A DNA stretch of 13,378 bases from JBBSEX01 sp038239345 (GCA_038239345.1 JBBSEX010000061.1:1-13378); one strand, 5' to 3'; counted from the stretch's first letter, positions 1-7,944 are shown. Numbers and translations are program-made. The notes: a model not told the origin generated them from the letters alone.

Positions 1-2
1 AG

Positions 3-383
3 ATTCTTCTTCCCTCTGAAGTCTTCGCGGATAAGGAGGGCGTCTCGAGCGTCATTGCCGAAACACGGGACGGCTCGTTCCAACTCCTCGAGCACAGATT
101 GGACTGCGTGGCTGCTCTGGTGCCGGGTATCCTTACCTATCTCCCGAAAGGCAACTCGCCCGTCTACCTGGCCGTTGGCGAGGGCGTTCTCGTAAAGACT
201 GGTGCGGAAATACTTGTCTCCGTACGTCAGGCGATCGGGGGAACCGATCTGGGCCAGCTTCACGACGAGGTCAAGCGTAAGTTTCTCACCTTGAACGCGG
301 AAGAGCGGAACGTTCGGAATGTGCTCTCCAGGATGGACAGCGGTCTTGTCGGACGATTGGCGGCGTTCCAGCATGAGCAATGA
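3..383 (+). CDS. atpC: N-type ATPase epsilon subunit, 5' end missing
   Basis: This is the epsilon subunit of the F1-like sector, which sits on the central stalk with gamma and regulates rotary catalysis. The reading frame is open from base 3 and the first visible residues (ILLPSEVF) look like the beginning of an epsilon beta-sandwich domain, so only a few codons are probably missing to the left. The visible 126 residues include the beta-sandwich part (roughly the first 85) and a short helical tail. The first in-frame ATG-like choice inside the window (base 99) would cut the domain and is not the true start. The gene overlaps the next one by 11 bases. Position between the presumed atpD (outside the window) and atpQ matches the N-ATPase order. 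Identification rests on residue pattern and on the rest of the operon. Confidence 0.88.
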   Translation: MLLPSEVFADKEGVSSVIAETRDGSFQLLEHRLDCVAALVPGILTYLPKGNSPVYLAVGEGVLVKTGAEILVSVRQAIGGTDLGQLHDEVKRKFLTLNAEERNVRNVLSRMDSGLVGRLAAFQHEQ

Positions 384-741
384 ACCGATCACAAAAACCG
401 AAAACGACGAAACGTCCTTCGACAAAGTGGTGGCCTCAAAAGCAGCCCGTAAACTCAGGGTGCAGCGCGAGGGAACGCAGAGCGCATGGTTCGGGCTCGG
501 GATGTCGGGGCTCATCGGCTGGTCGGTCGCGGTTCCGACTCTATGCGGCGTGCTGCTCGGTCTATGGCTGGACTCGAAATACCGGGGCCAGTTTTCGTGG
601 ACGCTCGCGCTCCTGTTCGCGGGACTGTTTATCGGTTGTCTCAACGCGTGGCACTGGGTGGCCCAACAGGATCGCGAAATGCACCGCGAGGACAGCAATG
701 ACGACAAAGGCGGGAGCAGTCAGGAGAAAAACGATGCGTGA
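373..741 (+). CDS. atpQ: N-ATPase AtpQ, AtpI-like membrane protein
   Basis: A 122-residue protein of the AtpI-like/ATPase_gene1 type, encoded in N-ATPase operons and thought to help assemble or stabilise the membrane rotor. The N-terminal 40 residues are polar and charged. Two membrane helices follow, at about 43-66 and 75-97, and the first ends in the AtpI-type GVLLGLWLD pattern (59-67) with its helix-capping Asp. The C-terminal tail is rich in Asp, Glu and Lys and should be cytoplasmic. I chose ATG at 373, not the upstream ATG at 319, because the protein then has the family length and starts in the normal overlap with atpC. It overlaps atpR by 8 bases, suggesting translational coupling. The name follows the N-ATPase operon convention. 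Confidence 0.85.
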   Translation: MSNEPITKTENDETSFDKVVASKAARKLRVQREGTQSAWFGLGMSGLIGWSVAVPTLCGVLLGLWLDSKYRGQFSWTLALLFAGLFIGCLNAWHWVAQQDREMHREDSNDDKGGSSQEKNDA

Positions 742-1030
742 AACATTACCTTTCGTCCTGGCGTTCCTTGTCGGCGTCCTGGCCGGCGCGGTCTTCTTCG
801 GAGGTCTTTGGTGGACCATCCGCAGAGCGTTGCCATCGAACCTTGCGGGTATTTGGTTCACCGGCAGTTTTCTTGTCCGGACGGCCATAGCGCTCGGGGC
901 CTTCTATGTAGTTGGACAAGGCGACTGGCGGCGTCTGGTTTGCAGCGTCGCGGGATTTCTGGTGGCGCGCCTGCTCGTGGTGCGGCTCACACGAACCATC
1001 CCGATGGAGGCACCGCTCGAATGCTCGTAG
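734..1030 (+). CDS. atpR: N-ATPase AtpR, arginine-bearing membrane subunit
   Basis: A 98-residue hydrophobic protein with three predicted membrane helices (about 6-28, 36-60 and 66-85). It sits in the AtpR position of N-ATPase operons and has the right size. Arginines lie inside or at the edge of the second and third helices (R49 in SFLVRTAIA, R79 in FLVARLLV). Conserved intramembrane arginines are the known hallmark of AtpR and have been proposed to face the acidic sites of the c subunit; that contact is inference here. ATG at 734 is preceded by AGGAG with a 7-base spacing. The longer open frame reaching back to 380 is an artefact of atpQ coding in another phase. The 3' end overlaps the start of atpB by 10 bases. 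Confidence 0.85.
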   Translation: MRETLPFVLAFLVGVLAGAVFFGGLWWTIRRALPSNLAGIWFTGSFLVRTAIALGAFYVVGQGDWRRLVCSVAGFLVARLLVVRLTRTIPMEAPLECS

Positions 1031-1728
1031 TCAATCTCACTTCCGATCAACAGATCTTCTGGCAGCACGGCTTTTTCAAGCTGAACGAGACGATAGTCAC
1101 CACCTGGATCATGATGATCGCGATGGCGACCGGCGCGAAGCTGGTCACGCGCAAGCTGTTGACTGAGGGCCCCATCTCGCGCTGGCAAGGTTTGATCGAG
1201 ATTGTGGTCACGAATATCGAAAAACAGATTGAGGCAGTAGGCCTAAACCAACCCGAAAAGTATATTTCTTTTCTGGGCACGCTGTTTCTGTTTGTGGCGA
1301 TCGCGAGCCTCTGTATTGTGATTCCCGGCTTTAAGCCCCCAACCGGCTCGCTCTCGACCACTGCGGCACTGGCATTGTGCGTCTTCATAGCAGTCCCCCT
1401 GTTCGGAATTCGAGCTCAGGGACTCGGCGGATATCTGAAGACCTACACCCGGCCGACGATCATCATGCTGCCCTTCAATATCATCAGTGAACTCTCGCGT
1501 ACTCTGGCACTAGCCGTTCGTCTCTTCGGCAACATGATGAGCGGGGTGATGATTGTCGGCATCCTGCTGACGATAACGCCGTTTCTTTTTCCCATTGTGA
1601 TGACTTCGCTTGGTCTGCTGACCGGTATGGTGCAGGCCTACATCTTCAGCATTCTGGCGACCGTATACATTGCCGCAGCCACGCTGGCGAGCAAGCCGAA
1701 GCCCGTTGCGGTAAAGAAAACCACCTGA
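1021..1728 (+). CDS. atpB: N-type ATPase subunit a
   Basis: This 235-residue integral membrane protein is the stator subunit a, which forms the two half-channels for the coupling ion. The signature region SRTLALAVRLFGNMMSG covers 159-175, with the essential stator arginine at R167. A second conserved motif near the end (MVQAYIFSILATVYI, 203-217) carries the Gln known to pair with this region in other F-type ATPases (Q205). Five to six hydrophobic helices are visible. ATG at 1021 has a GGAGG about 10 bases upstream and overlaps atpR. The upstream extension to 808 is not family-like and lies over atpR. The short charged tail (KPKPVAVKK) is cytoplasmic or periplasmic, side unknown. Confidence 0.93.
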   Translation: MLVVNLTSDQQIFWQHGFFKLNETIVTTWIMMIAMATGAKLVTRKLLTEGPISRWQGLIEIVVTNIEKQIEAVGLNQPEKYISFLGTLFLFVAIASLCIVIPGFKPPTGSLSTTAALALCVFIAVPLFGIRAQGLGGYLKTYTRPTIIMLPFNIISELSRTLALAVRLFGNMMSGVMIVGILLTITPFLFPIVMTSLGLLTGMVQAYIFSILATVYIAAATLASKPKPVAVKKTT

Positions 1729-1753
1729 ATTTTATGGACTAAGAGGAACACAA

Positions 1754-2035
1754 ATGGATAACAGCACGCTGATCGCAATATTTTCTATCGCTACTTCGGG
1801 CCTCACGATCGCCGTCGGATCGATGTGCCCGGCGCTCGGCGAGGGTCGGGCGGTCGCCACGGCATTGACCTCTCTAGCCCAGCAGCCCGACGCCTCCTCC
1901 ACCATTACCCGGACGTTGTTCGTAGGGCTCGCAATGATCGAGTCGCTGGCAATTTATTGTTTCGTCGTTTCCATGATTCTCATCTTCGCGAATCCATTCT
2001 GGACTAACGCGCTCTCACACGCCGGGGGAAAGTGA
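1754..2035 (+). CDS. atpE: N-type ATPase subunit c (rotor ring)
   Basis: A 93-residue hairpin of two membrane helices that forms the rotor ring. In helix 1 the motif CPALGEGRA puts E30 where Na+-type c rings have Gln (Ilyobacter Q32). In helix 2, MIESLAIY gives E63, S64 and Y68, matching the Na+-ligand positions E65, S66 and Y70 of Ilyobacter. Two carboxylates per site is the N-ATPase pattern. Na+ was predicted for this class from sequence, but the Burkholderia pseudomallei N-ATPase c ring, with the same double carboxylate, was reported as H+-specific, so the ion cannot be settled from sequence. The helix-2 end ANPF is typical of c subunits. An AGAGGAA motif precedes the ATG. Confidence 0.95.
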   Translation: MDNSTLIAIFSIATSGLTIAVGSMCPALGEGRAVATALTSLAQQPDASSTITRTLFVGLAMIESLAIYCFVVSMILIFANPFWTNALSHAGGK

Positions 2036-2038
2036 ACT

Positions 2039-2836
2039 ATGCTCATCGACTGGTTCACCGTCGGTGCCCAGGCGCTGAACTTTTTGGTACTCGTATGGCT
2101 GTTGAAGCATTTTCTTTATAGGCCAATACTCAACGCCATCGACCTCCGCGAAAAGGGCATCGCCACGAAACTCGCGAGCGCTGACGAAAAGGAGGCTGCG
2201 GCGAAAAAGGAACACGATGAGCTGGCGGGCAAGAACAAGTCATTCGATGAACAGCGCGGGGCGCTGCTGACCAAGGCCACCGGCGACGCGAAAGCCGAGC
2301 ATGACCGGCTAGTCGGCGAGGCCCAGAAAGAGGCGGATCAACTCCGCGCCGCGCAGGCCATCGCATTAAAGAACGACCAGGCCAGGCTCAGCAAAGAGAT
2401 AACGCGAACTGCCACTCAGGAAGTGTTTTCCATCGCGCGAAAGACGCTCGCCGACCTGGCATCTGTCGGTCTCGAGGAACGTGTTGGGGCAGTGTTCACG
2501 CGCCGGCTGCGCGAGATGGACGGGAAAGCCAAGGAAACTCTAGCCGCGGCACTAAAGAGTTTGAAAGAACCAGCCGTAGTAACAAGCGCCTTCGACATGC
2601 CTGCGGCTCAAAAAGCAACGATACAGAACGCGCTTAACGAGACATTCTCGGCCGCCGTTCCGTTGCGGTTTGAATCGGGGCCTGACGCGATCTGCGGAAT
2701 CCAGTTGACGGCCGGCGGGCAAAAGGTTGGCTGGAGTATTTCGGACTATCTCGCTTCGCTCGATCGCGCGGTGGGCGTTCTTCTTGACGCCAAGCCAGGG
2801 GCGCCTGCTGTTCCTCCGAAAGTGGTCACACCGTGA
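2039..2836 (+). CDS. atpF: N-type ATPase subunit b, long form
   Basis: This 265-residue subunit b forms the peripheral stalk. It has one N-terminal membrane helix (about 8-26, ending in the typical FLYRPI pattern), a long charged and Ala-rich coiled coil (about 38-130), and a C-terminal region of over 100 residues that ordinary b subunits of about 156 residues lack. N-ATPase operons have no separate delta gene, and the extra C-terminal part is thought to take over delta's role in binding the F1 head; this operon also has no delta between b and alpha. The start ATG follows GGGGGAA, three bases after the atpE stop. The gene ends 10 bases before the alpha subunit start. Confidence 0.9.
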   Translation: MLIDWFTVGAQALNFLVLVWLLKHFLYRPILNAIDLREKGIATKLASADEKEAAAKKEHDELAGKNKSFDEQRGALLTKATGDAKAEHDRLVGEAQKEADQLRAAQAIALKNDQARLSKEITRTATQEVFSIARKTLADLASVGLEERVGAVFTRRLREMDGKAKETLAAALKSLKEPAVVTSAFDMPAAQKATIQNALNETFSAAVPLRFESGPDAICGIQLTAGGQKVGWSISDYLASLDRAVGVLLDAKPGAPAVPPKVVTP

Positions 2837-2846
2837 GGTTATCTTC

Positions 2847-4391
2847 TTGAGCGAACCCGGAACCTTGCAGGTTGCGGTCGATCACGCGTTCGTCAGTGTG
2901 CATCAGGGGCTTGAAGCATTCCAGCCCCAACTGACGCCTCGCGAGGTGGGAATCGTCACGAGCGTCGCTATCGGAATCGCAACTGTGTCCGGCCTGCCCG
3001 GCGTCGGGTATGAAGAACTGGTGCGCTTTCCGGGCGGCATTCTCGGAATTGCCTTCAACGTGGATGCCGAGGAGATCGGTGTGGTGTTGCTGGGCGATTT
3101 CCAGAACATACATACCGGCGACGAAGTGGAACGAACCGGTCGTGTGATGGACGTAGCAGTCGGGGAAGGTCTGTTGGGCCGTGTGATCGATCCGATGGGT
3201 AAAGCTCTCGATGGGAAAGGACCGGTGGCTTCAGACAAGCGTTTGCCCATCGAACGCCCGGCCCCGTCGATTATGGACCGCGCGCCCGTCGACGTTCCGT
3301 TGCAGACCGGTCTGAAGGCCGTCGATGCGCTTGTTCCCGTCGCACGCGGACAGCGCGAATTGATTTTGGGAGATCGGCAGACGGGAAAAACCGCAATCGC
3401 GATCGACACCATTCTTAACCAGCGCGGGCAGAATGTGATCTGCGTGTATTGTGCGATCGGGCAGCGCGCGTCCGCCGTCGCCAAGGTCGTCGCAACCCTC
3501 CGCGACAAAGACGCCATGGAATACACCGTGGTGATGGTGGCGGAAGGCAACGTTGCACCTGGCCTCGTGTACATCACCCCTTACGCCGCAACAAGCATTG
3601 CCGAATACTTCATGGAAAAGGGCCGCGATGTACTGATCGTTTACGACGATCTAACGCATCACGCGCGCGCATATCGCGAGCTTTCCCTTCTTCTTCGCCG
3701 TCCGCCCGGTCGTGAAGCCTTCCCCGGCGATATTTTCTACATCCACTCGCGCATGCTCGAAAGGGCAACGCACCTGAGCAAGGAGCGTGGAAGCGGATCG
3801 CTCACGGCGCTTCCTGTCATCGAGACTACCGCCCAGGATATTTCCGCTTATATTCCGACCAATCTGATCTCAATTACAGACGGCCAGATATACCTTTCGC
3901 CGACACTGTTCGAACTGGGCGTGCTACCCGCGATTGAAGTCGGCAAATCCGTGTCCCGGGTAGGCGGGGCGGCGCAGCGGCCGGCTTATCGCGCGGTCGC
4001 CGGTGACCTTAAGCTGGCCTATTCGCAGTTCGAAGAACTGGAATCCTTCACAAAGTTCGGCACGCATCTCGACGATGCTACTCGAAAGACAATCGACCAC
4101 GGAGAGCGCATTCGCGTGTGTCTCAAACAGGCGGAATCGAACCCGTGGTCCATACAGGAGCAGATCTGCGTTCTGCTGGCTTTAGCATCGGGCCTCTTCG
4201 ACCCGGTGCCACTGGGGAAAGTGAGCGAGGCCGAGGCAGCTCTGCAGAAGGCTGCCGGGCAAATTCCGGCTGACGTTGTGGCGCGGTTCGAATCAGCGGA
4301 CAAGTTGAGCGATGCCGATCGAAAAGTGATTCTCGATGTTGCGACGCGCACGCTGGCCCCGTTCCAGCCCAACCCAGAGGCGAAAAAGTGA
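2847..4391 (+). CDS. atpA: N-type ATPase alpha subunit
   Basis: The 514-residue alpha subunit binds nucleotide at non-catalytic sites and supplies the arginine finger to the catalytic beta sites. The P-loop GDRQTGKT lies at 175-182, the Walker B-like segment VLIVYDDLT at 262-270, and the arginine-finger motif SVSRVGG at 368-374 (R371). The C-terminal helical domain is complete. I place the start at TTG 2847: GAGG lies 8 bases upstream, the encoded N terminus (MSEPGTLQVAVDHAF) has family-like length, and the longer frame to 2727 only runs over atpF. The final codons overlap the gamma start (GTGA). It belongs to the alternate F1 alpha lineage, judging by operon context and the short N terminus without the usual membrane-binding helix. 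Confidence 0.93.
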   Translation: MSEPGTLQVAVDHAFVSVHQGLEAFQPQLTPREVGIVTSVAIGIATVSGLPGVGYEELVRFPGGILGIAFNVDAEEIGVVLLGDFQNIHTGDEVERTGRVMDVAVGEGLLGRVIDPMGKALDGKGPVASDKRLPIERPAPSIMDRAPVDVPLQTGLKAVDALVPVARGQRELILGDRQTGKTAIAIDTILNQRGQNVICVYCAIGQRASAVAKVVATLRDKDAMEYTVVMVAEGNVAPGLVYITPYAATSIAEYFMEKGRDVLIVYDDLTHHARAYRELSLLLRRPPGREAFPGDIFYIHSRMLERATHLSKERGSGSLTALPVIETTAQDISAYIPTNLISITDGQIYLSPTLFELGVLPAIEVGKSVSRVGGAAQRPAYRAVAGDLKLAYSQFEELESFTKFGTHLDDATRKTIDHGERIRVCLKQAESNPWSIQEQICVLLALASGLFDPVPLGKVSEAEAALQKAAGQIPADVVARFESADKLSDADRKVILDVATRTLAPFQPNPEAKK

Positions 4392-5305
4392 GCGGGAATA
4401 TCGAAAGTCTGCGCCACAGAATCGATTCAGCAGGGGACCTGCAAGGCGTGGTTCGAGCCATGAAGGCGTTGGCCGCATCGAGCATCGGGCAGTACCAGAA
4501 GGCCGTCGAGGCGCTCGACGATTACTATCGCACGGTGGAACTTGGCCTGTCGATGTGCCTTCGGCAGGCGAGTGCCGCCACGCTGGCGCCAGACAGAAAG
4601 CCCAAAGATGGACAGCCGATCGGCGCTGTTGTATTCGGTTCGGATCAGGGTCTGGTCGGCCGTTTTAACGAAGTCGTCGCGGATCTGGCCGTGAAAACCG
4701 TGAAAGCGCTGCCCGGTAAGGTACAGAAAATCTGGGCAATTGGGGAGCGCGTGCATTCACTGCTGTTGGATGCGGACGTCGCGTCCGTCGACCTACTGGC
4801 CGTTCCTGTCTCCATCGATGCCATCACGCCGCTCGTCGGCCAGATTCTGATTGAGTTGGGGGCCGCCCGTGATAAGGGCGAGGTGGTAGATGTCTACGTC
4901 TTCCATAACCATCCGAAATCCGCGGCAGTCTACGAGCCGGTCTGCCGGCGGTTGCTGCCGCTCGACGACGCGTGGCGAAGCAATCTCATATCGACACCGT
5001 GGCCTTCACAACGACCCGATCAGAAGGCAATTCCCGAAATTATTGGCGACGCCAGTCTGACGCTTAAGTCGTTCGTCAGGGGATATCTGTTCGTTTCATT
5101 ATTTCAATCGTGCGCGGAGTCGCTCAATAGCGAGAACGCCAGCCGACTGGCGGCGATGCAGCGCGCCGAAAAGAACATCAAGAACATCGTTGAAGATCTC
5201 AATCAAAAATTCCATCGCGTTCGGCAGGCGTCCATCGATGAGGAACTTTTCGACGTGGTCTCGGGCTTCGAGGCGCTCACTGCGAAAGGGAATAGCGGTG
5301 GTTAG
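4388..5305 (+). CDS. atpG: N-type ATPase gamma subunit
   Basis: The 305-residue gamma subunit is the central rotor shaft linking F1 catalysis to the c ring. The N-terminal coiled-coil helix is clear (IESLRHRIDSAGDLQGVVRAMKALA, split across 5-29) and the matching C-terminal helix occurs near 250-290, with ASRLAAMQRAEKNIKN, the conserved gamma terminal pattern. Translation starts at GTG 4388, overlapping the alpha stop by four bases, with CAGAGG upstream. The middle Rossmann-like domain diverges from standard gamma subunits, as expected for the alternate class. It closes the N-ATPase gene set; the next gene starts 6 bases later. Confidence 0.92.
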   Translation: MSGNIESLRHRIDSAGDLQGVVRAMKALAASSIGQYQKAVEALDDYYRTVELGLSMCLRQASAATLAPDRKPKDGQPIGAVVFGSDQGLVGRFNEVVADLAVKTVKALPGKVQKIWAIGERVHSLLLDADVASVDLLAVPVSIDAITPLVGQILIELGAARDKGEVVDVYVFHNHPKSAAVYEPVCRRLLPLDDAWRSNLISTPWPSQRPDQKAIPEIIGDASLTLKSFVRGYLFVSLFQSCAESLNSENASRLAAMQRAEKNIKNIVEDLNQKFHRVRQASIDEELFDVVSGFEALTAKGNSGG

Positions 5306-5311
5306 AAGAAT

Positions 5312-6181
5312 ATGAAAATTAACTCTCACGATTACCGCGTACCGCACGGTAAGAAACTCAAGCTCGATGAATGGCCGACGATCGGGAAGCCTGTCTGCAA
5401 GTCAAAAAAACAGTACCGCGACCTTCTGGAGAAACACGTTGAACAGTTGTCCGCGCTGCAGCGACTTCACTACGCATCGAATCGTTACGCTTTGCTGATC
5501 ATTTTTCAGGGCATGGACGCGGCCGGAAAGGACGGCGCCATCCGGCACGTCATGTCCGGATTGAATCCGCAAGGCTGCGATGTTCACAGTTTCAAACAGC
5601 CGACACCAAATGAACTGGAACACGATTTTCTCTGGCGAACCACGTGTGTCCTTCCGGAACGCGGCCGGATCGGCATCTTCAACCGGTCCTACTACGAAGA
5701 AGTACTGGTCGTTCGGGTGCACCCGGAGCTCCTTCTCAACCAGCAGTTGCCTGAGGATGTGCGCGACGAAAAACACATCTGGGAGGAGCGGTATCGCTCC
5801 ATTGTGGACTTCGAAGGCCATCTTCATCGCAACGGCACTCGAATCGTCAAAGTGTTCCTGCATCTTTCAAAGAATGAACAGAAACGCCGCTTCCTTGAAC
5901 GCATCGACGAAGCGGATAAGAACTGGAAATTCAGCGCTGCCGATATCCACGAGCGGCAATATTGGGCGCAATACATGGATGCCTACGAAAAGTGTCTGAA
6001 AGCAACGAGCAGCCATCATGCGCCATGGTACGTCGTCCCCGCCGATGACAAAGACAACGCACGTTTGATTGTCTCGCAAATTGTTCTCGATTCACTCGGC
6101 GAACTCAAGATGGCGTATCCAAAGACCACCCCGAAACGCAAGCAGGAACTCGGAGAGATTCGCAAGCTGCTCGAGAAATAA
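5312..6181 (+). CDS. PPK2-family polyphosphate:nucleotide phosphotransferase
   Basis: A 289-residue single-domain PPK2 enzyme that moves phosphate between inorganic polyphosphate and nucleoside mono- or diphosphates in the cytoplasm. The Walker A-like loop is FQGMDAAGKDG (65-75). The Walker B-like segment RIGIFNRSYYEEVLVVRV covers 119-136, and the lid region with KRRFLERID lies at 191-199. The phrase MSGLNPQG after the P-loop and the NRSYYE version of motif B resemble the PPK2 group that includes class III enzymes able to convert AMP to ATP; class assignment is inference. The start codon lies 6 bases after atpG on the same strand, so the enzyme is probably transcribed with the N-ATPase. Coupling of polyphosphate-derived ATP to ion pumping is plausible but not shown. 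Confidence 0.9.
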   Translation: MKINSHDYRVPHGKKLKLDEWPTIGKPVCKSKKQYRDLLEKHVEQLSALQRLHYASNRYALLIIFQGMDAAGKDGAIRHVMSGLNPQGCDVHSFKQPTPNELEHDFLWRTTCVLPERGRIGIFNRSYYEEVLVVRVHPELLLNQQLPEDVRDEKHIWEERYRSIVDFEGHLHRNGTRIVKVFLHLSKNEQKRRFLERIDEADKNWKFSAADIHERQYWAQYMDAYEKCLKATSSHHAPWYVVPADDKDNARLIVSQIVLDSLGELKMAYPKTTPKRKQELGEIRKLLEK

Positions 6182-6209
6182 GACCGGAAAAGCAGAGAAG
6201 GCAAAAAGT

Positions 6210-7859
6210 ATGGAAATCAACCCCCGGGCCGGCCAGTTAGCCACTGCGTCAGACCTTGTCGACGTGCCGAAGTTGATCACTGCTTACTACGAAGATCAGC
6301 CCGATCCACACATTCCGGAGCAACGCGTCGTCTTCGGCACATCGGGACACCGGGGCTCATCCTTCGACCGGAGCTTTAATGAATGGCACATTCTGGCGAT
6401 CACCCAGGCAATTTGCCTATACCGGAAACGCCAGAATATTGACGGCCCGCTCTTCTTGGGAATCGATACTCACGCACTGTCCAGGCCTGCGCTGGCAAGT
6501 GCACTCGAAGTTCTCGCGGCCAACGACGTCGACGTCATGCTTGCGGAAAAAGACGACTACACACCAACCCCCGTTATCTCGCACGCAGTTCTGACCCACA
6601 ATAAAGGGCTTAGCGCCGGCCTGTCAGATGGAATTGTGATTACCCCGTCCCACAATCCTCCGGAATGTGGAGGCTTCAAATATAACCCTCCGCATGGCGG
6701 TCCGGCAGAAGAGCAGATCACGTCTTGGATCGAGACGACCGCGAACGGTTTTCTCAGAGATGCGCTGAGCGGTCTGAAACGCATGTCTCACGAGAAGGCT
6801 GTCTCAGCGGCAACTACTCACAAACACGATTACATGACTGCGTATGTCGATGATCTTGAGAACGTCATAGACATGGAGGCGATTCGAAACTCCGGAATCG
6901 CCGTGGGTGTAGATCCGCTTGGCGGAGCCGGCGTGCACTATTGGGCACTCATCGCCCAGCATTACGGCCTGAATCTCAAGGTCGTCAATGACGTCGTCGA
7001 TCCGACTTTCCGATTTATGACGCTCGACTGGGACGGCAGGATTCGCATGGATCCTTCTTCGCCGTACGCGATGCGCCTTCTCGTCGCATTGAAGGATCAG
7101 TTCGACATATCCGTCGCCTGCGATACGGACCATGACAGGCATGGCATCGTGACAAAGGGTATCGGGTTGATCCCGCCCAATCACTATCTAGCCGTGTGCG
7201 TTCACTATCTGTTCGCGAATCGTCCCCAATGGGGCAAAACTGCGGCCGTGGGAAAAACAGTTGTAAGCAGCAGTCTGATCGATCGCGTCACAGAGAAGCT
7301 CGGCAGGAGGCTCTACGAGGTTCCGGTGGGCTTCAAGTATTTCGTGGATGGCCTGCTGCATGGAACTTTAGGCTTCGCGGGCGAGGAGAGCGCCGGCTCC
7401 TCATTTCTCCGACGTAACGGCACAGTTTGGACCACGGATAAGGACGGTATCATCGCCGCCCTATTGGCGGCTGAGATCGCCGCGAAGATGAAGCAGGACC
7501 CTGGACAGATCTATCATCAACTCACGAAAGAATGCGGTGACCCGCTTTACGATCGATCCCAGGCGCCCGCAACGCGCGCTCAAAAAGCAGCTCTTGAAAA
7601 AATAACTGCGGAGAACATCCAAGCGCAGGAGTTGGCTGGCGAAAAAGTCTTAAACGTGTTGACGGATGCACCGGGGGATGGCATCTCGATCGGTGGGGTC
7701 AAGGTCGTCACCCAGAACGGCTGGTTCGCCGCACGTCCTTCCGGTACCGAGGATATCTACAAGATCTATGCAGAGAGTTTTTCCGGTAAGGAGCATCTGC
7801 AAAAGATCGAGACGGAGGCACAGGCGATTGTCAGCGAGGTATTTGCATCCTTAACCTAA
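6210..7859 (+). CDS. pgm: Phosphoglucomutase (alpha-D-glucose phosphate specific)
   Basis: A 549-residue enzyme that interconverts glucose 1-phosphate and glucose 6-phosphate, linking glycolysis with glycogen, trehalose and cell-envelope sugars. Seen in order: the N-terminal VVFGTSGHRGSS (40-51), the phosphoserine loop TPSHNPP (145-151, catalytic S147), the metal-binding DTDHDRHG (305-312), the sugar-specificity loop GEESAG (391-396), and the C-terminal phosphate-binding RPSGTEDIYKIY. Length agrees with E. coli Pgm (546). ATG at 6210 follows GAGAAGG with good spacing and gives the family N terminus; the longer frame to 6069 lies over the kinase gene. The gap to the kinase is 28 bases and no terminator is visible there, so a shared transcript is likely. 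Confidence 0.95.
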   Translation: MEINPRAGQLATASDLVDVPKLITAYYEDQPDPHIPEQRVVFGTSGHRGSSFDRSFNEWHILAITQAICLYRKRQNIDGPLFLGIDTHALSRPALASALEVLAANDVDVMLAEKDDYTPTPVISHAVLTHNKGLSAGLSDGIVITPSHNPPECGGFKYNPPHGGPAEEQITSWIETTANGFLRDALSGLKRMSHEKAVSAATTHKHDYMTAYVDDLENVIDMEAIRNSGIAVGVDPLGGAGVHYWALIAQHYGLNLKVVNDVVDPTFRFMTLDWDGRIRMDPSSPYAMRLLVALKDQFDISVACDTDHDRHGIVTKGIGLIPPNHYLAVCVHYLFANRPQWGKTAAVGKTVVSSSLIDRVTEKLGRRLYEVPVGFKYFVDGLLHGTLGFAGEESAGSSFLRRNGTVWTTDKDGIIAALLAAEIAAKMKQDPGQIYHQLTKECGDPLYDRSQAPATRAQKAALEKITAENIQAQELAGEKVLNVLTDAPGDGISIGGVKVVTQNGWFAARPSGTEDIYKIYAESFSGKEHLQKIETEAQAIVSEVFASLT

Positions 7860-7887
7860 GGCCACCTTTTCCTTGCGCCTTCCTCTT

Positions 7888-7907
7888 TTGACGTTTGATT
7901 GACGTTT
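7888..7907 (+). promoter_or_regulatory. Tandem 9-bp repeat upstream of the metallothionein gene
   Basis: TTGACGTTT occurs twice, at 7888-7896 and 7899-7907, a period of 11 bases (about one helical turn). This spacing is typical of sites for OmpR/PhoB-type response regulators, which bind as head-to-tail dimers. Each copy also holds a -35-like TTGACG, but I see no convincing -10 at normal spacing. It lies 38 bases before the metallothionein ATG. The role is inferred from position and geometry. Confidence 0.4.
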
Positions 7908-7944
7908 TTGCGTCCACACTTGGTGACAGGAGCGATCACGAATC

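Noticed and set aside
808..1020. Upstream extension of subunit a, and the similar 380-733 extension of AtpR
   Set aside because: They overlap coding sequence of the preceding gene and lack family-like residues; the starts at 1021 and 734 have ribosome-binding motifs.
2903..3577. 224-codon open frame on the minus strand inside the alpha subunit gene
   Set aside because: It is antisense to a highly conserved gene and its translation is low-complexity Ser/Thr/Pro/Arg-rich with no family motif; a codon-bias shadow.
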